Assembly (NCBI RefSeq): GCF_001403875.1
Contig: NZ_LN884299.1
Span: 1,178,117 to 1,242,116 of the forward strand
DNA length: 64,000 nucleotides
From: Paenibacillus ihumii
Lineage (GTDB): Bacteria > Bacillota > Bacilli > Paenibacillales > Paenibacillaceae
Reading direction: 5' to 3'
Shown here: one piece after another, positions 16,682 through 24,550 of the stretch
How positions within the stretch are numbered: position 1 is the first letter of the stretch
Layout: the number at the start of each line of letters is the position of its first letter
Made by a program: the position numbers and the translations under genes
Notes under the pieces: model-generated
Told to the model about the DNA's origin: nothing
Seen by the model: only the letters and a program-made list of their open reading frames with translations
Databases searched by the model: none

Positions 16682-18115
16682 ATGAAGAAATTGAAATTGG
16701 GATATGCCCCAACCCGTCGTTTTACGTTCAGTGCGGAGGATGCGTTCAATTACAAAGTAATGATTAAGGAGAAGATCCAAAGCTTTGGAATGGACTTCGA
16801 GCTCGTAGATCTTGAAGGAATCAATGAGGAAGGGCTGCTGTACGACGATCATATCGCTGCGGACAGAATTGTAGAGCGGTTCAAACGCGAAAATGTCGAT
16901 GCCGTCTTTTTTCCGCATTGCAATTTCGGGACGGAGGATACGGTGGCAAGGGTAGGCAAAGCGCTGGGCAAGCCGGTGCTGCTGTGGGGGCCGCGCGACG
17001 AAGCGCCGCTGGAGGACGGCATGCGCCTGCGCGATACGCAGTGCGGGCTGTTTGCGACCGGAAAGGTTCTGCGCCGTTTTAATGTGCCGTTTACGTATGT
17101 GACGAACAGCCGGGTCGATTCTCCGGTATTTGAGCTGGGATTTACGAATTTCGTAGCCGCGGCGAACGTGGTGAAGCAGTTCCGCAGTCTGCGGATTTTG
17201 CAGATTGGCCCCAGACCGACATCGTTCTGGACGATGATATGCAATGAAGGCGAGTTGCTGGAACGGTTCGGCATCGAGCTTCATCCGATCACTTTGATCG
17301 ACATTCAAAGAGCATCGCAGCGGATCGAGAAAGGCAGCAGCTCGGAGCTGGCGGAGGCGATCGACTATATTAATACGAAGCTGGATTGGTCGGAGGTCAC
17401 CGAGGAAGACGTTCGGCGCATTGCCGCTTTGAAGGTAGCGATGAAGCAGTACGCGGTGCAGAACGGATGCTCGGCCATTGCCATCCAATGCTGGTCGGCC
17501 CTTCAGGAGGCGATGGGAATCATGCCTTGCCTGGCCAATGCCATTCTGACCGACGAGCAAATTCCGGTAACGTGCGAGACCGATATCCACGGGGCGATCA
17601 CCTCGGTGATGGTACAGGCTGCAACGATGAACCAACTGCCGACCTTTTTTGCCGACCTGACGGTTCGGCATCCAGAGAATGAAAACGGGGAGCTATTGTT
17701 CCATTGCGGGAATTTTCCGGTATCGCTGTCTGTGGAGGAGCGGCCGAAGCTATCCCGGCATTTCCTGTTTGACGATCATTCCCCGGGGACGCATGAAGGC
17801 GAAATCAAAGGCGGCGGCATGACGCTGGCCAGATTCGATGGGGATCACGGGGAATATCAGCTGTTCCTCGGCAAGGCCCGCGGCATTCAGGGGCCATATA
17901 CGCGCGGTTCCTACGTGTGGGTGGAAGTGAACGATTGGCCGTTATGGGAAGAAAAGCTGGTCAAAGGCCCTTATGTGCATCATTCGGTAGGTATACATGC
18001 CAACGTTATCCCGGCTTTATATGAGGCATGCAACTATATTCCCGGCTTGACGGCGGATCCCGTCGATCCGACAGAACAGCAAATCCAAGCCTGGCTGCGC
18101 GGTTCGAATTTATAA
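16682..18115 (+). CDS. L-fucose/L-arabinose isomerase-family protein
   Basis: This 477-residue protein belongs to the fucose/arabinose isomerase superfamily: an N-terminal Rossmann-like part (FGTEDTVARVGKALGKPVLLWGPRDE), a central part with the metal-site segment CETDIHGAI (Glu about 299, Asp about 301), and a C-terminal domain with HHSVGIHAN carrying the third likely ligand. It should interconvert an aldose and a ketose with a divalent metal. The ATG at 16682 has AGGAG eight bases upstream. It heads an operon with two half-transketolases and an FGGY kinase, implying aldose to ketose to ketose phosphate to C2/C3 transfer. D-apiose is my favoured substrate; L-arabinose, L-fucose-like sugars or sulfoquinovose are alternatives. 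Confidence 0.82.
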   Translation: MKKLKLGYAPTRRFTFSAEDAFNYKVMIKEKIQSFGMDFELVDLEGINEEGLLYDDHIAADRIVERFKRENVDAVFFPHCNFGTEDTVARVGKALGKPVLLWGPRDEAPLEDGMRLRDTQCGLFATGKVLRRFNVPFTYVTNSRVDSPVFELGFTNFVAAANVVKQFRSLRILQIGPRPTSFWTMICNEGELLERFGIELHPITLIDIQRASQRIEKGSSSELAEAIDYINTKLDWSEVTEEDVRRIAALKVAMKQYAVQNGCSAIAIQCWSALQEAMGIMPCLANAILTDEQIPVTCETDIHGAITSVMVQAATMNQLPTFFADLTVRHPENENGELLFHCGNFPVSLSVEERPKLSRHFLFDDHSPGTHEGEIKGGGMTLARFDGDHGEYQLFLGKARGIQGPYTRGSYVWVEVNDWPLWEEKLVKGPYVHHSVGIHANVIPALYEACNYIPGLTADPVDPTEQQIQAWLRGSNL

Positions 18116-18140
18116 AACATCATGAAACAAGGAGGCGGCG

Positions 18141-18992
18141 GTGAAGATGGAAATTATTGAATTGAAAGCGAAGGCGGCGCAAATACGCATGGAACTGCTC
18201 CGGATGATTCATGGAGCCAAGGCGGGACATACCGGCGGATCGCTAAGCAATACCGATATTTTGACGGCACTTTATTATCGAGTCATGAACCTCGACCCGG
18301 CTCGTCCAAAATGGGAGGATCGCGATCGTTTTATCGCCAGTAAAGGTCATGCGGTGGAATCCTTGTGGTGTATTTTGGCGGATAGGGGATTTTTCCCGAA
18401 AGAAGAATTAGAGACATTCTCGCAGTTTGGAACGCGGTTAATCGGTCATCCGAACAATAAAGTGCCCGGAATCGAGATGAATACGGGAGCTCTGGGGCAT
18501 GGCCTGGCGATCTCGGTGGGCATGGCGCTGGCCTCCAAGCGGGACGGACGCGGCTACCGGGTCTTCTGCCTGATGGGCGACGGGGAGCAAGCGGAAGGCT
18601 CCGTCTGGGAAGCGGCAATGGCGGGAGCTCATTACAAGCTCGATAATTTGGTCGGCATCATTGACCGGAATGGGCTGCAAATCAGCGGCTCCACGGAAGA
18701 GGTTATGGGACTCGATCCGCTGGACGAGAAATGGGCGGCATTTGGCTGGAACGTCCTTTCCATCGACGGCAATGATATGGAGCAGCTCGTGGATACATTG
18801 GAGACAGCTCCGACCGTTCCGGGGAAGCCAACGCTCATCATTGCCAATACGGTGAAGGCGAAAGGCATTTCCTTTGCCGAAAATGTGCCGCATTGGCATC
18901 ACCACGTGCCAAGCGACGAGGAGCTTGCGCGGGCATTGGCCGAGTTGTCTGCGGTTCTGGCCGGCTATCAACAGGAAGGGCAGGTTCGATAA
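18141..18992 (+). CDS. Transketolase, N-terminal (TPP-binding) subunit
   Basis: This is the thiamine-diphosphate half of a split transketolase: KAGHTGGSLSNTDILTALYY, SKGHAVESLW, and the diphosphate motif GDGEQAEGSVWEAAMAG leading to IIDRNGLQISG. At 283 residues it has only the first domain; the other half is encoded by the next gene, three bases downstream. Split transketolases are common in catabolic operons and include AptAB (apulose 4-phosphate) and SqwGH (sulfofructose). I use the GTG at 18141 (AAGGAGG five bases upstream); the ATG at 18147 is an alternative. The setting beside an isomerase and a kinase argues for a dedicated catabolic role, not the central pentose phosphate pathway. Confidence 0.9.
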   Translation: MKMEIIELKAKAAQIRMELLRMIHGAKAGHTGGSLSNTDILTALYYRVMNLDPARPKWEDRDRFIASKGHAVESLWCILADRGFFPKEELETFSQFGTRLIGHPNNKVPGIEMNTGALGHGLAISVGMALASKRDGRGYRVFCLMGDGEQAEGSVWEAAMAGAHYKLDNLVGIIDRNGLQISGSTEEVMGLDPLDEKWAAFGWNVLSIDGNDMEQLVDTLETAPTVPGKPTLIIANTVKAKGISFAENVPHWHHHVPSDEELARALAELSAVLAGYQQEGQVR

Positions 18993-18994
18993 CG

Positions 18995-19933
18995 ATGGGG
19001 AATAAAATTGCTAATCGTCAAGTCATTTGCGATACGCTGCTGGAGCTTGCGCAAAGCGATCGGGACATTATGGTGCTGGCCAGCGATTCCAGGGGCTCGG
19101 CGGCAATGGGACCGTTCGCGCAGGCCTATCCAGAGCAATTCGTAGAGGTCGGCATCGCGGAGCAGAACATCGTCGGCATATCGGCGGGGCTGGCCCACAG
19201 CGGGAAAAAGCCATTCGTTACTTCGCCCGCCTGCTTCCTCTCGATGCGAAGCATCGAGCAGATTAAAGTGGACGTGGCTTATTCGGCAACGAATGTGAAG
19301 CTGATCGGAATCAGCGGCGGGATTAGCTACGGGGCGCTCGGGATGTCCCACCATTCCGTGCAGGATTTGGCGGTAACGCGAGCGATTCCCGGCCTTGCGG
19401 TCATTCTTCCGGCGGATCGTCATGAGACGAAACGGATGACCGAGGCGCTGGTGAATTATGAGGGCGGCGTCTATGTTCGCATCGGGCGAAATCCGGTAGA
19501 GGATGTTTACGAATCTGCGGATTATGACTTCGTCATCGGCAAAGCCGTTACGATGCGCGACGGCTCGGACATAACGCTGATTGCCGCGGGGGAAACGGTG
19601 CGGATTGCGCTGGATGCCGAAGCGAAGCTGAAGGAAGCCGGGGTTTCCTGCCGGGTGATCAATATGCATACGATCAAGCCGCTAGATGAAGAGGAGATCA
19701 TTAAGGCAGCGAGGGAGACGGGCCGTATTATTACGGTGGAAGAGCATAGCGTACACGGCGGCCTTGGAGCTGCGGTAGCGGAGGTTGTCGTGCAGCATCA
19801 TCCGGTGCCGCTTCGTCTGCTGGGCATTCCGGATGAACCGGCGATTGCCGGGAAAACGAAGGAAGTATTCGAACATTACGGGATCAGTGCGGAGAACATC
19901 AAGAACTTGGCGCTGGATATGCTGCGACAATAG
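18995..19933 (+). CDS. Transketolase, C-terminal (pyrimidine-binding) subunit
   Basis: The 312-residue protein supplies the second and third transketolase domains. EVGIAEQNIVGISAGLAHSG contains the glutamate that activates the thiamine ring, and the C-terminal part (RVINMHTIKPLDEEEII, TVEEHSVHGGLGAAVAEVV) is the regulatory-like domain. It must pair with the preceding subunit to form an active site at their interface. The ATG at 18995 lies directly after the previous stop, consistent with translational coupling; the ribosome site (GGAAGGG) is 14 bases upstream, so coupling may matter. Substrate is inferred from the operon. Confidence 0.9.
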   Translation: MGNKIANRQVICDTLLELAQSDRDIMVLASDSRGSAAMGPFAQAYPEQFVEVGIAEQNIVGISAGLAHSGKKPFVTSPACFLSMRSIEQIKVDVAYSATNVKLIGISGGISYGALGMSHHSVQDLAVTRAIPGLAVILPADRHETKRMTEALVNYEGGVYVRIGRNPVEDVYESADYDFVIGKAVTMRDGSDITLIAAGETVRIALDAEAKLKEAGVSCRVINMHTIKPLDEEEIIKAARETGRIITVEEHSVHGGLGAAVAEVVVQHHPVPLRLLGIPDEPAIAGKTKEVFEHYGISAENIKNLALDMLRQ

Positions 19934-19945
19934 GAGCCAGGGGCG

Positions 19946-21484
19946 ATGACGAACAAACAAGAATATTTGCTTACTATAGATCAGAGTACATCGGGAACGA
20001 AGGCGCTCATCATTGACTCGGCGGGGGCAATTATTGCCAAAAGCTCGGTGGAGCATAAGCAGTATTACCCCTCCCCGGGGTGGGTGGAGCATGATCCTAT
20101 GGAAATTCACGAAAATGTGCTGCGCGCTTCCGAGGCCGTGCTTCAGCAGGCTGGCATCGAACCGAGCCGGCTTGCAGCCCTCACCCTGACGAATCAACGC
20201 GAAACGGCGGTGATGTGGGATCGGGCTACGGGGCTTCCGGTATGCAATGCCATTGTCTGGCAATGCCAGCGCACGGCAGAACGCTGCGAGGCGTTAAAGG
20301 CAGCGGGTTATGAAGAGATCGTAAGAGCGAAAACAGGGCTGATGCTTGATCCTTATTTCTCGGCGGCAAAATGGCGCTGGATGCTGGAGCAGGTGCCTTA
20401 TATCGACCGCCTGCTGGAAGAGGGACGTTTGCTGGCAGGCACGATGGACAGCTGGCTGCTATGGAAGCTTAGCGGTGGAGCGGTTCATGCCACGGATTAC
20501 ACGAATGCGAGCCGAACGTCGCTGTTCAACATCCATGAGCTGCGCTGGGACACTGAGCTGTGCGAGCTGTTCGGCGTGCCGATCGAGCTTTTGCCTGAAG
20601 TGAAGTCATCCGATGCGGTATTCGGGGTAACAAATGCGAAGGATTCACAGCTGTTGTCCTACCCGATACCGATTGCCGGGATTATCGGCGATTCGCAGGC
20701 CGCTTTGTTCGGACAGCACTGCTTCGAGACAGGCATGGCCAAAGCGACCTATGGCACAGGGACCTCGGTGCTGATGAATATCGGCGAGAAGCCAGTCGCC
20801 GCAGAGAATGGCCTGGTGCTCGCGATCGGCTGGAGCATCGGCGGCAAAGCAACCTACGCCCTGGAAGCCGTAATCCGCGCATCGGGCGATACGATAAAGT
20901 GGGTACGCGACAATTTAGGGTTGTTCCGTTCTTACGACGAGCTGGAGGAGCTGCTGCTTCAGTCGCGCCATAATGAAGGCGTATATCTTGTCCCGGCGTT
21001 TGTCGGATTGGGCGCGCCATATTGGGAGCCTCAGGCCAGGGCGATGATCTCCGGGATGAGCCGGGGCACCGGCAGGCCGCAAATTATCCGGGCCGCCATG
21101 GAAAGCATCGCTTACCAGGTGCGGGATGCGATCGCGCTGATTGAAGAGGAGACGGGAATTCCGCTTACCATGCTTCGCGCTGACGGAGGCGCTTCCGATA
21201 ACGCTATTTTAATGCAGTTCCAGGCAGATATGCTGGGCTGCGGGGTTTCGAAATCAGACATGGCTGAGCTGTCCGCCATGGGCTCGGCTTATCTGGGAGG
21301 GCTTGGGATCGGATTGTGGGCCTCGCTGGGCGAAATTACAAAGCAGCAGCGAGGCTATAAGCTATACGTGCCGCAGATGGATCCGGCGCAGCGCATGCAA
21401 AATTACGAGGGCTGGAAAAGAGCCATCGCAGCCGTGCTGCAGGATAGGGGCGCAGCCTCCCCTTCTCATCCCAGCCAGGCTTGA
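19946..21484 (+). CDS. FGGY-family carbohydrate kinase (glycerol-kinase-like)
   Basis: This 512-residue kinase closely resembles glycerol kinases: LLTIDQSTSGTKALI at the N-terminus, TLTNQRETAVMWDRATG, the GIIGDSQAALFGQ phosphate loop, and LRADGGASDNAILMQFQADML. The substrate segment INQRE of GlpK is TNQRE here. FGGY kinases phosphorylate polyols and ketoses at a terminal hydroxyl. No glycerol uptake gene is nearby; instead an isomerase and a split transketolase precede it, so a ketose such as D-apulose, which looks like a substituted dihydroxyacetone, would fit a glycerol-kinase-like site. That is inference; a second glycerol kinase cannot be excluded. It ends the operon. Confidence 0.85.
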   Translation: MTNKQEYLLTIDQSTSGTKALIIDSAGAIIAKSSVEHKQYYPSPGWVEHDPMEIHENVLRASEAVLQQAGIEPSRLAALTLTNQRETAVMWDRATGLPVCNAIVWQCQRTAERCEALKAAGYEEIVRAKTGLMLDPYFSAAKWRWMLEQVPYIDRLLEEGRLLAGTMDSWLLWKLSGGAVHATDYTNASRTSLFNIHELRWDTELCELFGVPIELLPEVKSSDAVFGVTNAKDSQLLSYPIPIAGIIGDSQAALFGQHCFETGMAKATYGTGTSVLMNIGEKPVAAENGLVLAIGWSIGGKATYALEAVIRASGDTIKWVRDNLGLFRSYDELEELLLQSRHNEGVYLVPAFVGLGAPYWEPQARAMISGMSRGTGRPQIIRAAMESIAYQVRDAIALIEEETGIPLTMLRADGGASDNAILMQFQADMLGCGVSKSDMAELSAMGSAYLGGLGIGLWASLGEITKQQRGYKLYVPQMDPAQRMQNYEGWKRAIAAVLQDRGAASPSHPSQA

Positions 21485-21496
21485 AGGGCGCGCCAT

Positions 21497-21560
21497 CTGA
21501 AAAAAGCCTACATTGCTCTTAAAAACCAGCATACCTCTATCCATTGCTCCATGCTACAGT
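21497..21560 (+). promoter_or_regulatory. Promoter with 21-bp direct repeat (regulon box), upstream of GH43
   Basis: CTGAAAAA at 21497 and CTTAAAAA at 21518 are spaced exactly 21 bp. A candidate -10 (TACAGT, 21555) starts 37 bp after the second copy, with no good -35. The same layout occurs before the response-regulator gene and the next binding-protein gene, pointing to the AraC-type response regulator encoded at 24551. Confidence 0.6.
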
Positions 21561-21625
21561 GAAGCCAACGACATTAAGCGTTATCTTGCTGGATCATTAC
21601 AGCTAGCACTGGAAGGAGCAATCAT

Positions 21626-23206
21626 ATGACGAGCATCATCAACCCCGTGCTAAGGGGATTCAATCCGGACGCATCGATGATTCGTGTGGGAGATGATTAC
21701 TATATTGCCACGTCTACCTTCGAATGGTTTCCGGGGGTGCAGATCCACCATTCCAAGGATTTGGTACATTGGCAGCTCTTGACGCGCCCGCTGAGCCGGG
21801 TGTCGCAGTTGGATCTGCTGGGCGCCCCAAGCTCTGGGGGGATCTGGGCGCCTGCGCTGACCTACGATCAAGGAACCTTTTATTTAATGATTACAGACGT
21901 GAAGAGCCGCAAAGGCGTATTTAAGGATCTGCATAATTATTTGTTGACAGCCACGGATATTACTGGCCCCTGGTCAGAGCCGATCTACTTGAATAGCAGC
22001 GGATTCGATCCGTTCCTGTTCCATGACGATGACGGGCGAAAATGGCTGCTCAATATGAAATGGGATTTTCGCAAGGGGAGGAATCGGTTTGCCGGCGTGG
22101 TCATGCAGGAATATTCGCCTGAGGATAAGCGCCTTTACGGTCCGGTTCACACCATAGCGACGGGTACAGATATCGGCGTCACTGAGGGGCCGAATATGTT
22201 CAAACGGGACGGCTGGTATTATCTTCTGCTCGCTGAAGGAGGTACAGGCTGGAATCACGCTGCGACCCTGGCCCGTTCCCGCTGTATCGAAGGACCGTAC
22301 GAGTATGACCCCGAATATCCGCTTATCACAACGGTGAATAATCCGGAATATCCGCTGCAAAAGGCCGGGCATGCCGCGATTGTCGAGACGCAGAACGGCG
22401 AATGGTATATGTCCTTCATTTGCGCACGCCCCTTGCCGGGACGCAGGCTGTGCCCGCTTGGCCGGGAGACCGGAATGCAGCGGCTGGAATGGACGGAGGA
22501 CGGCTGGCTGCGGATCGCCGGAGGCGGACGTTTGCCGCAGCTCGAGGTAGGACTTCCCGATCTTCCGCTTCATCCTTTTCCGGCGCTTCCCGAGACGGAT
22601 CATTTTGAGGAGGCGGAGCTTGGCATCCAGTATCAAACGCTTAGAGTGCCAGCGGATGAAGAATGGCTCAGTCTGACCGAACGGCCAGGATATTTGCGGC
22701 TTCGCGGCCGCGAATCGCTGTATTCCTGGTTCAGGCAAAGCATGGTGGCAAGACGGCTGGAGCATTTCGTATGCGAGGTGGAGACCTGCGTTGAGTTCGA
22801 GCCGGAGCATTATAATCAAATGGCTGGATTAACCCTATATTATGATGACCAGGATCATTTCTATTTCCGGGTCAGTCATGATGAAGCGATTGGCAAGCAT
22901 GTGGCGCTGACATTTTCAGATCAAGGCAATTATGATGAGCCGGAAGGCGCTGTCGTATCCGCGGAGGGCTGGAAGCGGGTATACTTGCGGGCGAGCATCG
23001 AATATGATGCGATTCAGTTCAGCTGTTCCCCGGACGGGCAGGCCTGGATCAACGTTGGAGACCCGCAGGATCTGGGGCAATTGGCCGATGAATATGAGGG
23101 CAAGCTTGGGTTCACGGGTACCTTCATCGGATTATGTGTTCAGGATTTGTCGGGAACAAAGCGGCATGCGGATTTCGATTACCTGCGCTACACGGGGAAA
23201 GAATAA
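21626..23206 (+). CDS. GH43 beta-xylosidase/arabinofuranosidase-like enzyme
   Basis: This is a paralogue of the GH43 protein at 10864-12447 with the same two domains. The propeller holds Asp15 in GFNPDA, Asp128 in SGFDPFLF and Glu187 in VTEGPNMF; the C-terminal sandwich begins around residue 330. At 526 residues it is full length, without a signal peptide. AAGGAGC precedes the ATG. It has its own promoter with a 21-bp repeat shared with the two-component genes, so it probably responds to that system rather than to the LacI regulator of the preceding operon. The two paralogues differ in loops around the third blade, so they may differ in linkage or aglycone. Product could be xylose, arabinose or another pentose. 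Confidence 0.88.
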   Translation: MTSIINPVLRGFNPDASMIRVGDDYYIATSTFEWFPGVQIHHSKDLVHWQLLTRPLSRVSQLDLLGAPSSGGIWAPALTYDQGTFYLMITDVKSRKGVFKDLHNYLLTATDITGPWSEPIYLNSSGFDPFLFHDDDGRKWLLNMKWDFRKGRNRFAGVVMQEYSPEDKRLYGPVHTIATGTDIGVTEGPNMFKRDGWYYLLLAEGGTGWNHAATLARSRCIEGPYEYDPEYPLITTVNNPEYPLQKAGHAAIVETQNGEWYMSFICARPLPGRRLCPLGRETGMQRLEWTEDGWLRIAGGGRLPQLEVGLPDLPLHPFPALPETDHFEEAELGIQYQTLRVPADEEWLSLTERPGYLRLRGRESLYSWFRQSMVARRLEHFVCEVETCVEFEPEHYNQMAGLTLYYDDQDHFYFRVSHDEAIGKHVALTFSDQGNYDEPEGAVVSAEGWKRVYLRASIEYDAIQFSCSPDGQAWINVGDPQDLGQLADEYEGKLGFTGTFIGLCVQDLSGTKRHADFDYLRYTGKE

Positions 23207-23284
23207 GTCCGCCATCAGGGCCGTGGCTCCCGATGAACAAGGCGGTTATGAATTCAAAATCCAGGTTACGGAGATGAGACGCAG

Positions 23285-24228
23285 ATGCATATGCCTTACG
23301 ATGTGCCGGAGCAGAAGAAAATCAGATTGATCATCAATACAAATGCTAAATGCGAAGCTGACGACCAATATGCCATTGTGCATGCCGTGCTGACCCCGAG
23401 ATTTAAAATCAAAGGAATCATTGGCGCCCATTTCGGTACTCGCCGGAAGACGGCATGGAGGAATCTTATGCGGAAAATCAGCATGTGCTGAGCTTAATGG
23501 GGCTGCAGGAGCAGTTCAATGTATATAAAGGAGCCCCGGTAAAAATTCCGGACATAAGCACGCCTGTACCTTCCGAGGGGGCGGAAGCCATCATCCGCGA
23601 GGCGATGAAGGAGGATGAGGCGCCGTTATATGTTATTTTTCTCGGCCCCTTGACGGATTTAGCTTCGGCATACTTGATGGAACCTGACATTGCCGACCGT
23701 CTTACCGCGATTTGGATTGGAGGCGGGGCCTATCCCGAAGGAAGCGCGGAGTTCAACTTAAGCAACGATATCGATGCTGCTAATGTTGTGTTTCAATCGC
23801 CAATCCCGCTCTGGCAGGTCCCTAAAAACGTATATGACATGGTGCGTGTCGGCCTGGCCGAGCTTGCGGTAAGAGTGGGGCCGCAGGGGGAGATCGGAAA
23901 ATATTTGTACGAGCAGCTAATTCACCACAACATGGCTCACGGGCATCAGCCGCAGTGGCCGAAAGGCCAAATGTGGGTGTTAGGCGATTCGCCTGCGGTT
24001 GCGCTGCTGCTGGATGAGCATATGTTTGAGTACGACAGCGTTGCGGCCCCAAGGATCGATTCGCAGATGAGATATATTTCCGGTCAGGAGGGGCGGCTGA
24101 TCCGCGTATATCGCAGCATCGATGCCCGGTTTACATTGGAGGATTTCTACGCCAAGCTGGCTTTATTTGCATTATCCGAATCTAGCCCAGTACAAGAATA
24201 CCTAAGCAAAGGCTGCCCTTGTCTATAA
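23285..24228 (+). pseudogene. Nucleoside-hydrolase-like gene with a frameshift
   Basis: The first frame (from the ATG at 23285) reads KKIRLIINTNAKCEADDQYAIVHAVL, the IunH N-terminus in which the usual DTDPGxDD calcium site appears as NTNAKCEADD. At about 23437 homology jumps to another frame that reads PEDGMEESYAEN and continues to 24228 through LGPLTDLASAYL, AIWIGGGAYPEGSAEFNLSNDIDAANVVF. A single missing base explains it. Together the two parts make a full nucleoside hydrolase of about 315 residues. It is either a recent pseudogene or a sequencing error. These proteins cleave N-glycosidic bonds; in sugar loci some members have unknown substrates. A strong hairpin terminator overlaps the end. 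Confidence 0.75.
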
Positions 24229-24257
24229 AGATTATAGATGAGGAGCAGCTTTTCTAT
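24208..24257 (+). terminator. Long terminator after nucleoside-hydrolase-like gene
   Basis: AAAGGCTGC pairs with GCAGCTTTT, with an inner perfect stem TCTATAA/TTATAGA, followed by a T-rich stretch. It overlaps the last codons of the gene and insulates the following two-component operon. Confidence 0.8.
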
Positions 24258-24329
24258 TTTTTTATATTCAAGCTTTCGCAAGTTCGCAAGGCAATATATT
24301 GCTGCTTCTCAGCTTCTGAATGGCCCAAT

Positions 24330-24392
24330 CTAAAAAAACTGTACATGGCTCTTAAAAAATTGCAATCAGACTGTGAAGCATCGTGTTAAAGT
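24330..24392 (+). promoter_or_regulatory. Promoter with 21-bp direct repeat (regulon box), upstream of response regulator
   Basis: CTAAAAAA at 24330 and CTTAAAAA at 24351 are spaced 21 bp, with a candidate -10 (TAAAGT, 24387) 36 bp after the second copy. This implies positive autoregulation of the two-component operon. About 150 bp of untranslated leader follow, in which I see no clear structure. Confidence 0.6.
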
Positions 24393-24550
24393 TGATTTAG
24401 CGAGGTTTATTTGCACGAAGGAAGATGGCTGAATTTGTATGGCGAAAAAAGAAAGGATCACCGTTGTCATGGAGCGCCGGAAGTATTCGCTGTTGTATAA
24501 TCAAAGTAGATTTAGCAACTCTTAGGTCAGGCAGAGGGAGGAAGATGGCG

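Noticed and set aside
16619..17671. Long open frame (350 codons) on the minus strand inside the isomerase-like gene
   Set aside because: Its product is basic and repetitive in character with no domain, and it runs antisense to a gene with clear family motifs and a good ribosome site. It is an artefact of codon bias.
18893..18994. 34-residue upstream extension of the transketolase C-terminal subunit
   Set aside because: It overlaps the preceding subunit gene out of frame; the normal N-terminus starts at the ATG at 18995.
24425..24550. Possible 42-residue N-terminal extension of the response regulator
   Set aside because: In frame and with a weak ribosome site, but it adds no domain and places the receiver far from its normal start; the GGGAGG before 24551 is better.
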